DNA of 64,000 bases from Streptomyces exfoliatus (lineage in GTDB: Bacteria; Actinomycetota; Actinomycetes; Streptomycetales; Streptomycetaceae). The translations under genes and the position numbers were made by a program. Position 1 is the first letter of the stretch. Each line of letters starts with the position of its first letter. The notes beneath the pieces were generated by a model. That model did no database searches. It saw only the letters and a program-made list of their open reading frames with translations, and was not told the origin of the DNA. Shown piece by piece: positions 15,256 through 24,570 of this stretch. The DNA lies in the NCBI RefSeq assembly GCF_000725545.1, contig NZ_JNZP01000002.1:248001-312000 (forward strand), written 5' to 3'.

Positions 15256-16632
15256 ATGACGCGATCCGTGCAGGCAATCGCCTACGTCCGCCCGTCCGCG
15301 CTGGAGTCCACGGGCTCCGGCCGGCGGCTCGGTCTGGAGACGGCGGGGGGCCTCACGCCCCGGGGGGCCGAGGCCCATCCCCGTTTCTTCTCCGGCTTCC
15401 TGGCCTCCCCGCAGGTCGCCGCCCGAGGGCTGCTCGCGGTCGCCGACGTGGCCGCGGCCCGTTACCACCAGCGGACGAGGAACGGGTCGCTGGATCCGGT
15501 GGTGACGGGGAACGGGGACAGGCTGCGGTTCGAGTCGTTCTCGGGCTGCGGCGGGGTGTACGCGCGCCTGGACGTGCTCGACGAGGGGCTCGGGGGCACG
15601 CAGACGGGGCACGGCACCACCAACGTCGACGTCAACGACCCGCTGCGGGAGGCGCTGTCCCGGATGACCGGGGACGATCCGCTGCATCTGCGGGTGGGCC
15701 CGGAGGAGATGGCCGTGACCACGCTCGCGGGGGCGGTCGTCGAGAAGAAGGTCCCGCTGCCGGACCGATGGCTGCGCGGCTTCGCCGAGGCGCAGGTCGC
15801 CTCGGCCCGGTTCGATCTGCGGGCCGAGGTGAGCGGGGCGGAGGCCGTCCGCTTCCTCCGGTCCCTGCCGCGCGGGCAGGCCCGCGGGCGCGGGCCCTTG
15901 TGGATCTCCCCGTCCGGCCGGTCGCTGCGTCCGGCGACCCGGCCGGGCGCCGGATCGGTGTGCCTGCCGGGTCCTGACCGGCTGGTCGCCCTGGAGCGGG
16001 TGCTGCGGCACGCGACGGGCCTGCGGGTGTACGGGCCGGTGCCGGACGGGGGTGTGGCCACGGCGAGTGCCTGGGAGCTGACCCTGCCGGGCATGCGGCT
16101 CACGCTGACGCTGTCGCCCGATCCCGCGCGGGGCTTCTCCGGTGAGGGCGGGGTCCTGGAAGCGCTCGCGACGGAGGAGGCCGCGCAGGACGCGGAGCTG
16201 GTCGCGGTCCTGCTGGCCTGGGAGCCCCGGATCGACCTGGCCGACCTCGCGGCGCAGGCCGGTCTGACGGTCGACCGGGTCCGGGCGGCACTGACCCGGC
16301 TCGGCACGGCGGGCCGGGTGGGGTACGACGTGGCGGACGCGGGTTACTTCCACCGGGAGCTGCCGTACGACACGGACCGGGCCGAACGGCACAATCCGCG
16401 CCTGGTGAGCGCCCGCCGGCTGGTCGCGGAGGGGGCGGTGACGGTCGAAGGGGATCTGGCGACGGTGGCCTCGGGCGAACGGCGCTACCGGGTACGGGGG
16501 TCGGACGGGGTGCTCGGCTGCACCTGTCAGTGGTGGGCGGACCACCAGGGGCGCCGGGGCCCGTGCAAGCACGCGCTCGCGGTGCGGATGGTCCGGCGCG
16601 GCGCCGGGGTCACCGTCGGGGCCGGGCGATGA
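15256..16632 (+). CDS. SWIM zinc-finger protein
   Basis: 458 residues. The C-terminus has a SWIM zinc-binding motif, CxCx(n)CxH, read as CTCQWWADHQGRRGPCKHAL (about residues 428-447). The first 270 residues are beta-rich with no family I can name (for example DPLHLRVGPEEMAV). A small helical segment near 310-350 (DLAAQAGLTVDRVRAALTRL) looks like a winged HTH. SWIM fingers can bind DNA or proteins. ATG at 15256 is chosen because MTRSVQAIAYVRPSALESTG resembles family starts. The stop overlaps the next gene (ATGA), giving a coupled two-gene operon of unknown function. Confidence 0.88.
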   Translation: MTRSVQAIAYVRPSALESTGSGRRLGLETAGGLTPRGAEAHPRFFSGFLASPQVAARGLLAVADVAAARYHQRTRNGSLDPVVTGNGDRLRFESFSGCGGVYARLDVLDEGLGGTQTGHGTTNVDVNDPLREALSRMTGDDPLHLRVGPEEMAVTTLAGAVVEKKVPLPDRWLRGFAEAQVASARFDLRAEVSGAEAVRFLRSLPRGQARGRGPLWISPSGRSLRPATRPGAGSVCLPGPDRLVALERVLRHATGLRVYGPVPDGGVATASAWELTLPGMRLTLTLSPDPARGFSGEGGVLEALATEEAAQDAELVAVLLAWEPRIDLADLAAQAGLTVDRVRAALTRLGTAGRVGYDVADAGYFHRELPYDTDRAERHNPRLVSARRLVAEGAVTVEGDLATVASGERRYRVRGSDGVLGCTCQWWADHQGRRGPCKHALAVRMVRRGAGVTVGAGR

Positions 16633-19490
16633 CGACACCCCGGCCGGAGCGACCGGACGAGGCGGGCACCATGGGGGCCGGCGTGGAGAACGGAACGGGT
16701 GAGGGTGTGGGGACCGGGATGGGTGAGGGTGTGGGGAGCGGAATGGGCGACGGTGGGACGGGTGCCGCCGAGGCGGGCGTGACGGGGGCCGGCGTCGGGG
16801 ACGCCTCCGAGGTCGAATCCGGGGACGAACCCAGGGGCGAATCCGGGGACGAATCCGGGGTCGACAAGCTGCTCGCGGCGGTACGCGCGGGCGTGACCGC
16901 CGACGTGCCGGCGCTGCTGGAACCGCTGGACGCCGCCGAGCGCAAGGCGGCCCTCGCGCGGCTGAAGGTGCTGCGTGCCGAGGTGCGCGCCGGGCAGTGG
17001 GCGTCGCCCCCGTACCTGGCGAACCGCATCCGCAGCGCGCTGTACGTGGCGGGCGCCGGGTGTCTGACGGGTGCCGCCGAGACCGCGAGCTGGCTCGGCG
17101 CGCGCGATCTGCTGATGTGGGACACGGACGGCCCGATGGCTCTCGCCGCGCTCGGCGAGCGCGATCCGGAGTGGGCGGCGGACCTGGCGGGGCGGCTGGC
17201 CAAGCGGCAGGCCGTGGCGGAGAACAGCTACCCGCTGCTGCACGGTCTCGTGGTCCGCTCCGGGTACAAGGTCGCCCCGACGGACGGCTACGTCAACGGC
17301 TGGGTCTGGCACATCACCGACGACCGGCTCCTGGAGCGGCTCCGTGAGGATCCCCAGACGCCCACCCTGGTGGCCCACGCGCTCGCGATGGCCGAGACCC
17401 CCGAGCGGTTCGCCCGGACGACGCTGCGTCCCGGGTCCCCGAGGCACTGGCCCACGGCGCTGCGGACGCTCGTCGCGGAGGGGCTCCTGGACCGGGCCCA
17501 GGTCCTGGACCTGTGTGTCTCCCGGCTGCTGCGCGGCGGCCCCATCCGGAACCTGCGTTTCCCGCTGGAGATGGTGCGGTTGCTCGAACCGGACACGGAG
17601 GAGCTGGCGGAGCGGATCCCCGACTGGGTCGGAATCGCGGCCGACGCGCCGTCGCTCGTCGCCGGATACGCCCAGGACGTCCTGACGGAGCTGGCGTCGG
17701 CGGGGACGCTGCCGGTCGGAGCGCTCGCCGAGATGACGGCCGGGGTCCTCTTCCGGACCGAGAAGAAGCTCGTACGGGCCCAGTTGGCGCTGGTCGGCAA
17801 GGTGCTGGCGCGGGAGCCCGGCGCGGCGGGCGAGCTGCTGCCGGCCGTGACGGAGGCCTTCGGGAACGAGGACACCAGCGTCCAGGAGCGGGCTCTCAAG
17901 CTGGTGGGCCGTCACCTGGCGGCGGTCGGGCCGGGGGTGCGGGATGAGCTGGCCGAGGCCGCCGGACTGCTGAGCCCGATGCACCGGCAGGCCGCCGAGG
18001 CGCTGTTCGGCAGCGCGCTGGAGGAGCCGGCCGGGGCGCCGTACGAGGAGATCCTGCCGCCGGTGCCCGAGCGGCTGCTCGTCGCGCCTCCGGCGTCGAC
18101 GGTCGAGGCGCTGGTGGCGGAGCTGGTGACGAAGGGGCTCTCGGAGGAGCCCGTGGCGTTCGAGCGTGCGCTCGACGGCCTCGTGCGGCTCGCGCACCGG
18201 GACCGGGCGGCCGTCGTGGAGGCGGTACGGGAGGCGTTCCCCCGGACGGGATGGCGGGAGACCCACTACTTCACCCACCACACCCAGGGGATCGAGGTGG
18301 TGCTCGCGGGGCTGCTCGGTCTGCTCGACCGGGCGCGGGTCGACCTCGGCCGGACGACGGAGACCGGCTCGGACTCCTGTTTGCACCAGGCGCTTTCGGG
18401 GATCCTCGACGCCCGGCTGTGGGAGGCGGCCGCCCTGGTCGGCACGGGCGCGCTTCCGTTCCTCCTCGCCGCCCCGACCTGGCACACCGGCGCGATCGAC
18501 CCGCTGGTGCTGGTGGCGCGGCTGCGGGAGTACCGGGACGCGGGAGCGGAGCCCGCTCCGGCCGATCTCGCCCAGGCCCTGCTCCGGGTGCTGCGTGACG
18601 ACCCGTCGGTGGGGCGGGCCGCCGAGGAGGCGGCGGCGCTCGGCACGCCGCCCGGCCGCCGGCTCGCCGCGTGGCTGCGGGAGGCGGACGCCGTGGCGGC
18701 GTCCGTGCGGTTCCTCGTGCGGGGCGAGGACCGGTCCACGGTGCGGTGGTGGCTGTTCGACCGGATCGTGGTCGACGTCGCCGACCGTCCGGCGGTGCGG
18801 GAGGAGTTCCCTCCCGCCTTCCACTGGTTGGGCGGCACTCTGGAGGCGACGCCACGCCGCTGCTACCACTGGGTGGACGGCCGCGCGCAGTGGGCCGCCG
18901 TCCTGCCGACCGACCGTGAGGTCCTCGCGGCCTGTCTCCTGCCGACCCTGGCGTACTGCGTCGAGGGGGACTCACGCGGGGCGACCGAGCCTCTGACGGC
19001 GCTGGCCGAGGCCCAGGGGCCGGTGGGCCGGGCGGTCCTGCTGACCCTGGCGTTCGGGCTCGGCTGCGCGGACGCCGACGACCGGCTGCGCGCGGTGGAC
19101 GCCCTGCTCGTCCTGGCGTCGCGGGGCGAGTTGGACGCCCGGCAGGTCGGCAGCGAGCTGGCCTGGCTGGTCGCGGAGGGCTCGGTCAAGCCGAACCGGC
19201 TGGCGGACGCGGCCCGGACGGCGGCGCTCACCGGGGCGTACGGGACGGTGTGGGCGGTCCTGTCGGCGATGCTGCCGGACCTGCTCTCCGCCGCCAAGCC
19301 GGTGCGGGGGCTCGGCGAGGTGCTGGCGGTCGCGGCCGACTGTGTGGAGCGGTGCGGGGCGGGCGGCGACGTCGTCGGGCTCGCGCCACTGGCCGCGAAG
19401 CGGGGGTCCACGCAGCTGGTCGTGCAGGCCGGACGCCTGCTGAACGCACTGCGTCAGGGGACCGATCGGAGCATGACAGAAACGGTCTGA
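16629..19490 (+). CDS. Large alpha-helical (HEAT-like) protein coupled to the SWIM gene
   Basis: 953 residues, starting inside the SWIM gene's stop codon. Residues 15-75 are a low-complexity Gly/Glu tract (repeated GEGVGTGM-like units, then ESGDEPRGESGDESG). From about 80 to the end the protein is almost entirely amphipathic helices rich in Leu, Ala and Arg, suggesting HEAT/ARM-like repeats, without a catalytic motif, signal peptide or membrane segment. A central part contains HYFTHHTQGIEVVLAGL and FHWLGGTLEATPRRCYHWVD. It resembles the large DUF6493-type proteins that accompany SWIM genes in actinobacteria, but I cannot confirm that family. The two probably form a complex. Confidence 0.8.
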   Translation: MTTPRPERPDEAGTMGAGVENGTGEGVGTGMGEGVGSGMGDGGTGAAEAGVTGAGVGDASEVESGDEPRGESGDESGVDKLLAAVRAGVTADVPALLEPLDAAERKAALARLKVLRAEVRAGQWASPPYLANRIRSALYVAGAGCLTGAAETASWLGARDLLMWDTDGPMALAALGERDPEWAADLAGRLAKRQAVAENSYPLLHGLVVRSGYKVAPTDGYVNGWVWHITDDRLLERLREDPQTPTLVAHALAMAETPERFARTTLRPGSPRHWPTALRTLVAEGLLDRAQVLDLCVSRLLRGGPIRNLRFPLEMVRLLEPDTEELAERIPDWVGIAADAPSLVAGYAQDVLTELASAGTLPVGALAEMTAGVLFRTEKKLVRAQLALVGKVLAREPGAAGELLPAVTEAFGNEDTSVQERALKLVGRHLAAVGPGVRDELAEAAGLLSPMHRQAAEALFGSALEEPAGAPYEEILPPVPERLLVAPPASTVEALVAELVTKGLSEEPVAFERALDGLVRLAHRDRAAVVEAVREAFPRTGWRETHYFTHHTQGIEVVLAGLLGLLDRARVDLGRTTETGSDSCLHQALSGILDARLWEAAALVGTGALPFLLAAPTWHTGAIDPLVLVARLREYRDAGAEPAPADLAQALLRVLRDDPSVGRAAEEAAALGTPPGRRLAAWLREADAVAASVRFLVRGEDRSTVRWWLFDRIVVDVADRPAVREEFPPAFHWLGGTLEATPRRCYHWVDGRAQWAAVLPTDREVLAACLLPTLAYCVEGDSRGATEPLTALAEAQGPVGRAVLLTLAFGLGCADADDRLRAVDALLVLASRGELDARQVGSELAWLVAEGSVKPNRLADAARTAALTGAYGTVWAVLSAMLPDLLSAAKPVRGLGEVLAVAADCVERCGAGGDVVGLAPLAAKRGSTQLVVQAGRLLNALRQGTDRSMTETV

Positions 19491-19578
19491 ATCGCTCTTT
19501 AAGCCGCTAGATGGGCGCTTAACCCGTCAGTCACAAAGCGTTCGTGATCACGCAACACCACTGGGTCACAGTGAGGTC

Positions 19579-21042
19579 ATGACCGATGTGACGTCTTCGA
19601 AGAGCACCCGCCGTCCGCACCACTGGCGGCACGACCTGATCGAGCTCGCCGCCCTGTTCACCGCCGTGGTGGTGGCCGACACGATCGCCAAGACCATCGC
19701 CAAGGGACCCGAGGGCCCCTCGCTGCTGGTGTTCTCGGCGATCGCGCTGGTCGCCACCGCCGCCTTCCACACCTGGTGGGCACGGAGGCACAGTCATGCG
19801 AGCCATGCCCCGCCCTCAGGCCATCCCGGCGGGCACCCCGCCCCGGCGGCCCTGGCCGGGGCCGCCGCCACGGGCGAGCGGCAGGAGCACGAGGAGGAGA
19901 ACGGGGTCCCCGTCGAGACCACCCTGTGGCGGATGCGGACCACGGTCGCGGACACGCCGGGCAGCCTCGCCGCCCTGTGCACGGTCCTGGCCCGCCTGGG
20001 CGTGGACATCCTCACGCTCCAGACGCATCCGCTCGCCGACGGCACGGTCGACGAGTTCCTGCTGCGCGCGCCCGCCGACCTCTCCGCCCAGGCGCTCGCC
20101 CGTGAGACCTCGGCCGCCGGCGGCCGTGACACCTGGACCGAGCGGGCCGACGCCCACGACCTGGTGGACACGCCCACCCGGGTCCTCGGCCTCGCCACCC
20201 GTACCGCGCTCGACGCGGCCGAACTGCCGCTCGCGCTGCGCCAGCTCCTCGGCCGCTGCACGCTCCACACCGTGCCCGCCGTCTCGCTCACGGGCCGTCC
20301 GACCGGCGAACACGCCCCGGTCGAAGGCGTCCTGGAAGAGACCGTGATGCGGCTCCGTGACCCCGACGGCGGCACGCTCATCGTGGAGCGGCCCTACCTC
20401 CCCTTCACCCCGACCGAGTTCGCCAGGGCCCGCGCCCTCGTGGAGCTCGACGCGCGTCTCGGCCCGCGCGTCCCGCGCAGCCAGGACGTCCTGACCCTGC
20501 CCGAGGGCAACGAGATCACCGTCCGCCGCGCCGACCAGCGCGATCTGACCGCCGCGCGCGCCATGCACGACCGCTGCTCGGCCCGCACGCTGGGCCTGCG
20601 CTACCACGGCCCGGTCGGCGACGCCGACCGCTACCTCGACCATCTGCTCAGCCCCCGCTTCGGGCGCACCCTCGCCGTGCAGACGACGTCCGGTCGTCTG
20701 GTCGCCCTCGGGCATCTGCTCTGGGACGGCGACGAGACGGAGGTCGCGCTGATGGTGGAGGACGACTGGCAGCGGCGCGGCATCGGCTCCGAGCTCCTCG
20801 GCAGGCTGGTGGCGATGGCCGAGGAGGCCGGCTGCGCGAGCGTGTACGCCGTGACCCAGTCGTCCAACACCGGGATGGTGGCCGCGATGCGGGCGCTGAA
20901 CCTGCCCCTCGACTACCAGATCGAGGAGGGCACCCTGGTGATCACCGCCCGCTTGGCCTCGACGCCGCGACCGGCCGGCCGACCGCAGCAGGGACACCCG
21001 CAGGAGCAGCGGCACGAGGAGGTGCGGCGGGCGGAGCGCTGA
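19579..21042 (+). CDS. Membrane-anchored ACT-GNAT fusion acetyltransferase
   Basis: 487 residues. Two hydrophobic segments near residues 20-70 (LIELAALFTAVVVADTIAKT and LLVFSAIALVATAAFHTWWA) anchor the protein, followed by a His/Pro-rich linker. An ACT-like domain at about 112-185 (TTVADTPGSLAALCTVLARL) is followed by a GNAT domain at about 310-465 with the acetyl-CoA loop QRRGIGSELLG and the NTGMVAAMRALNLPL end. ACT domains usually bind amino acids, so amino-acid-gated acetylation of a protein or metabolite is plausible, as known for actinobacterial amino-acid-regulated lysine acetyltransferases. Substrate unknown. The last 101 bases overlap the convergent trans-sulfuration gene. Confidence 0.85.
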   Translation: MTDVTSSKSTRRPHHWRHDLIELAALFTAVVVADTIAKTIAKGPEGPSLLVFSAIALVATAAFHTWWARRHSHASHAPPSGHPGGHPAPAALAGAAATGERQEHEEENGVPVETTLWRMRTTVADTPGSLAALCTVLARLGVDILTLQTHPLADGTVDEFLLRAPADLSAQALARETSAAGGRDTWTERADAHDLVDTPTRVLGLATRTALDAAELPLALRQLLGRCTLHTVPAVSLTGRPTGEHAPVEGVLEETVMRLRDPDGGTLIVERPYLPFTPTEFARARALVELDARLGPRVPRSQDVLTLPEGNEITVRRADQRDLTAARAMHDRCSARTLGLRYHGPVGDADRYLDHLLSPRFGRTLAVQTTSGRLVALGHLLWDGDETEVALMVEDDWQRRGIGSELLGRLVAMAEEAGCASVYAVTQSSNTGMVAAMRALNLPLDYQIEEGTLVITARLASTPRPAGRPQQGHPQEQRHEEVRRAER

Positions 21043-22180
21043 GCGCCTGGGTCAGATCCCGCCACAGGTCCTCGACGTCCTCGAGGCCGACCGACATCCG
21101 AAGGAGCCGGTCGCTGACGCCCGACGAGCGCCGGTCTCCCTCGGCCACGATGCGGTGGCTGATGGAGGCCGGGTGCTGGATGAGGGTGTCGACGCTGCCG
21201 AGGCTGACGGCCGGCGTGATCAGCCGGACGCCGGCGATGACGTCGTGCGGTTCGCCGTAGACCTCGAAGGCGATCATTGCGCCGCCGATCCGCGGATAGT
21301 GGACTCGCGCGATCCGGGGGTCGGTGGCCAGTCGGCGTACCAGCTCGGCCGCGGTCGTGGAGGCCGCCCGCACCCGTACCGGCAGGGTGGACAGACCCCG
21401 CAGCAGCAGGTAGCCGGCGAGCGGGTGCAGCACCCCGCCGGTGGCGAAGCGCACCTGGCGGAGCGTACGGGCGAACTCCTCGTCGCACGCGACGACACCG
21501 CCCATGACGTCCCCGTGCCCGCCCAGGTACTTGGTGGCGCTGTGCAGCACGATGCGGGCGCCCTGGGCCACGGGCCGCTGGAGCACCGGGGTGGCGAAGG
21601 TGTTGTCGACCAGGAGCGGCACGGAGCCGCAGGAGTGCGCCAGGGCGCGGATGTCCGCCTCTGCGAGGGTCGGGTTGGCGGGTGACTCCACCATGACCAG
21701 GCCGGTGTCGGGACGGATCGCGTCCGCGACACCCGCGGGATCGGTCCAGGTCACCTCGGTGCCGAGCAGTCCCGCGTCGAGCAGGTGGTCGCTGCACCCG
21801 TACAGCGGGCGGACCGCGACCACATGGCGCAGGCCCTGGCTCGCCCGGGCGAGGAGGACGGCGGTGAGGGCCGCCATGCCGCTGGCGAAGGCGACGGCCG
21901 CCTCGGCGCCCTCCAGACGGGCGAGGGCCTCCTCGAAGCGCGCGACGGTGGGGTTGTCGAGCCGGGCGTAGACGGGCGGCCCGTCGAGCCGGGCGCCGGT
22001 GGTGGCGAACTCGTCGATCCGGGCGGCCTCGGCACGCGCGTCGTACGAGGGGTAGGTGGTGGACAGGTCGAGCGGCGGGGCGTGCAGCCCGAGCGAGGCG
22101 AGGTCTTCGCGGCCGGCGTGCACGGCTTCGGTGGCAAGGGCCCTCGGGGTGACCGAGGAGCCGTAGTCCATGGCGTCCAT
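20942..22180 (-). CDS. Trans-sulfuration PLP enzyme (cystathionine gamma-synthase/lyase family)
   Basis: 412 residues, Cys/Met-metabolism fold-type I PLP enzyme. The PLP lysine lies in HSATKYLGGHGD (near residue 216), and PVYARLDNPTVARFEEALA, AVAFASGMAALTAVLLA and SLGSVDTLIQHPA are family motifs. The precise reaction (cystathionine gamma-synthase, gamma-lyase or methionine gamma-lyase) cannot be fixed from motifs. The start is ATG at 22180; ATG at 22171 is possible and neither has a clear ribosome binding site. The frame runs about 33 residues past the expected end into the convergent ACT-GNAT gene, giving a Pro/Ala-rich tail. The divergent Lrp gene is the likely regulator. Confidence 0.92.
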   Translation of the reverse strand: MDAMDYGSSVTPRALATEAVHAGREDLASLGLHAPPLDLSTTYPSYDARAEAARIDEFATTGARLDGPPVYARLDNPTVARFEEALARLEGAEAAVAFASGMAALTAVLLARASQGLRHVVAVRPLYGCSDHLLDAGLLGTEVTWTDPAGVADAIRPDTGLVMVESPANPTLAEADIRALAHSCGSVPLLVDNTFATPVLQRPVAQGARIVLHSATKYLGGHGDVMGGVVACDEEFARTLRQVRFATGGVLHPLAGYLLLRGLSTLPVRVRAASTTAAELVRRLATDPRIARVHYPRIGGAMIAFEVYGEPHDVIAGVRLITPAVSLGSVDTLIQHPASISHRIVAEGDRRSSGVSDRLLRMSVGLEDVEDLWRDLTQALSAPPAAPPRAAAPAGVPAAVGRPVAASRPSGR

Positions 22181-22239
22181 GGCGGCACTGTGAACGGATA
22201 CCGGGAAGTAGGGGGAATCGGCCGTGCTACGTTCGGCTG

Positions 22240-22737
22240 ATGGCCGATTCTGTCGTACTGGACGCGGTCGATCTGCACATTCTTCGCCTCCTGCAGAACG
22301 ACGCCCGGACCACCTACCGTGAGCTTGCCGCCGAGGTCGGAGTGGCGCCGTCCACCTGCCTCGACCGGGTGGCGCGACTGCGCCGCACCGGTGTGATCCT
22401 CGGACACCAGCTACGACTAGATCCGGCCAAACTCGGCCGTGGTCTCGAAGCGCTCCTTCTCGTCCAGGTCCGTCCGCACCGGCGTGAACTGATCGGTCCG
22501 TTCGTCGACCGGATCCGCGCCCTGCCGGAGTCCCGCGCACTGTTCCATCTGACGGGACCGGACGACTACCTGGTGCACGTGGCCGTGGCGGACCCCTCCG
22601 ACCTGCAGCGACTCGTCCTCGACGAGTTCACCTCGCGCCGCGAGGTGGCCCGCGTCGAGACCCGGCTGATCTTCCAGGAGTGGGAGTGCGGCCCTCTCCT
22701 GCCGCCCTCGGCGGGCCCTTCCTTGTCAGCCGACTGA
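22240..22737 (+). CDS. Lrp/AsnC-family regulator
   Basis: 165 residues. An N-terminal HTH (about 8-60; YRELAAEVGVAPSTCLDRVA) precedes an RAM/ACT-like ligand domain (about 70-145; LVQVRPHRRELIGPFVDRI, HLTGPDDYLVHVAVAD). Such proteins are octamer-forming amino-acid-responsive regulators. It is divergent from the trans-sulfuration gene with only 59 bases between starts, so it probably senses a sulfur or related amino acid and controls that gene, as is common for Lrp-metabolic enzyme pairs. The effector is inferred from context only. Confidence 0.93.
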   Translation: MADSVVLDAVDLHILRLLQNDARTTYRELAAEVGVAPSTCLDRVARLRRTGVILGHQLRLDPAKLGRGLEALLLVQVRPHRRELIGPFVDRIRALPESRALFHLTGPDDYLVHVAVADPSDLQRLVLDEFTSRREVARVETRLIFQEWECGPLLPPSAGPSLSAD

Positions 22738-22777
22738 GGCCTGACGAGGGTGACGCGGCCCCTCCGGAGACGCCAGG

Positions 22778-24490
22778 ATGACCCGCATGCCAGAGATTTC
22801 CAGCAGCCCGCTGCCCCGCCAGGTCGCCGACGACCACGTCGACGCACTCATCGCCCTCGACCCGATCACCGGTACGTATCTGGGAGTCAAGGAGAGTGCC
22901 GGACTGCTGCCGGACTTCTCGCCGGCCGGCCAGCGGGCCGTGGCCGACCTGGCCCGCCGTACGCTCGCCCGGCTCGACGTGGCGGAGCGCGCCCCGGGCG
23001 CGGACAGCGAGGCGGAGCGGCGGTGCGCCCGGCTGTTGCGGGAGCGCCTGACGGCGGAACTCGCCGTGCACGAGGCGGAGGAGGGCCTGTGCGCGGTCAG
23101 CAACATGCGGTCGCCCGCGCACAGCGTCCGCATCGTCTTCACCGTGATGCCGACGGAGACCGAGGAGGACTGGACGGCGGTCGCCGCGCGGCTGCGGGCG
23201 GTCCCGGCGGCCCTGGAGGGCTACCGCGCGTCGCTCACCCTCGGCCTGGAGCGCAAGCTGTTCGCCGGGCCGCGCCCCACCGCCACGTTCGTCGACCAGC
23301 TCACCGAGTGGGCGGGCGCGGAGAGCGGAGGGCCGGGCTGGTTCGAGGAGTTCGCCGCCGCCGGGCCCGCCACGCTGCCCGAGAAGCTGCGCGTCGAACT
23401 GGCGGAGGCGGGCCGGGACGCCACCGAAGCCGTCACGGCGCTGCGGGACTGGATGCGGGACGTGTACGCCCCGGCCGTCGCCGACGCCCCGAACACGGTC
23501 GGCCGTGAGCGCTACCAGCGCTGGACCCGCTTCTTCAACGGCACCGATCTGGACCTCGACCAGGCGTACGCGTACGGCTGGACCGAGTACCACCGGCTGC
23601 TCGGCGAGATGCGGACCGAGGCCGAGCGGATCCTGCCGGGCGCCGACCCCTGGGAGGCGCTCGCCCACCTCGACGAGCACGGCACGCACATCGAGGGCGT
23701 CGAGGAGGTCAGGGTCTGGCTCCAGGAGCTGATGGACGAGGCCATCGAGGCCCTCGACGGCACCCACTTCGAACTCGCCGGCCGGGTACGTCGGGTGGAA
23801 TCCCGGATCGCCCCGCCGGGCGGCGCCGCGGCCCCGTACTACACCGGCCCGTCCGAGGACTTCGCGCGCCCCGGCCGGACCTGGCTGCCGGTGGACGGCA
23901 CGACCCGTTTCCCGGTGTACGACCTGGTGTCGACCTGGTACCACGAGGGTGTTCCGGGGCATCACCTCCAGATGGCCCAGTGGGTGCACGTCGCCGACCG
24001 GCTCTCCCGCTACCAGGCGACCATCGGCAAGATCAGCGCCAACATGGAGGGCTGGGCGCTCTACGCGGAGCGCCTGATGGACGAACTCGGCTTCCTGCCC
24101 GACGCCGAGCGGCGCCTCGGCTACCTGGACGGCCAGATGATGCGCGCCTGCCGGGTGATCGTGGACATCGGCATGCACCTGGGCCTGGAGATCCCGGCGG
24201 AATCGCCGTTCCACCCGGGCGAGCGGTGGACTCCGGAGCTCGCCCAGGAGTTCTTCCAGCGGCACAGCAGCCGTCCGCCGTCCTTCGTGGAGAGCGAGAT
24301 GACCCGCTACCTGTCGATGCCGGGCCAGGCGATCGGCTACAAGCTGGGCGAGCGTGCCTGGCTGCTCGGCCGCACCAAGGCGCGGGCGGCGCACGGCGAC
24401 GCCTTCGACGCGAAGGCCTGGCACATGGCGGCCCTCTCGCAGGGCCCGCTGGGCCTCGACGACCTCGTGGAGGAACTCGCCCGCCTCTGA
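22778..24490 (+). CDS. DUF885-family predicted metalloprotein
   Basis: 570 residues, near-complete DUF885 protein. The zinc-type motif HEGVPGHH is at about residues 389-396, and NMEGWALYAERLMDELGF about 35 residues later supplies the second Glu, an arrangement like M3/M32-type metallopeptidases. The rest is helical and acidic, without signal peptide, so it is predicted cytoplasmic. GGAG about 9 bases upstream supports ATG at 22778. DUF885 proteins are presumed carboxypeptidase-like hydrolases; the substrate is not known. It lies between two Lrp-type regulators and could take part in amino-acid or peptide turnover. Confidence 0.9.
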   Translation: MTRMPEISSSPLPRQVADDHVDALIALDPITGTYLGVKESAGLLPDFSPAGQRAVADLARRTLARLDVAERAPGADSEAERRCARLLRERLTAELAVHEAEEGLCAVSNMRSPAHSVRIVFTVMPTETEEDWTAVAARLRAVPAALEGYRASLTLGLERKLFAGPRPTATFVDQLTEWAGAESGGPGWFEEFAAAGPATLPEKLRVELAEAGRDATEAVTALRDWMRDVYAPAVADAPNTVGRERYQRWTRFFNGTDLDLDQAYAYGWTEYHRLLGEMRTEAERILPGADPWEALAHLDEHGTHIEGVEEVRVWLQELMDEAIEALDGTHFELAGRVRRVESRIAPPGGAAAPYYTGPSEDFARPGRTWLPVDGTTRFPVYDLVSTWYHEGVPGHHLQMAQWVHVADRLSRYQATIGKISANMEGWALYAERLMDELGFLPDAERRLGYLDGQMMRACRVIVDIGMHLGLEIPAESPFHPGERWTPELAQEFFQRHSSRPPSFVESEMTRYLSMPGQAIGYKLGERAWLLGRTKARAAHGDAFDAKAWHMAALSQGPLGLDDLVEELARL

Positions 24491-24514
24491 GACGGGACCC
24501 AGGGCACCCTCGGC

Positions 24515-24554
24515 GGGATTCCCGGGTCGATCACTTGATCGACCGGGGAATCCC
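24515..24554. promoter_or_regulatory. 19-bp near-perfect inverted repeat upstream of the second Lrp gene
   Basis: The arm GGGATTCCCGGGTCGATCA (24515-24533) is mirrored at 24536-24554 with a single mismatch and a 2-base centre. It ends 16 bases before the ATG of the Lrp/AsnC gene at 24571. The near-zero spacer favours a protein-binding operator, probably for Lrp autoregulation, over a terminator, although it could also end the DUF885 transcript. Confidence 0.6.
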
Positions 24555-24570
24555 CTGCTATTCCTCGTCC

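Noticed and set aside
16680..16860. Gly/Glu-rich repeat stretch as a separate gene or repeat element
   Set aside because: It is in frame with the large helical protein and reads as its low-complexity N-terminus.
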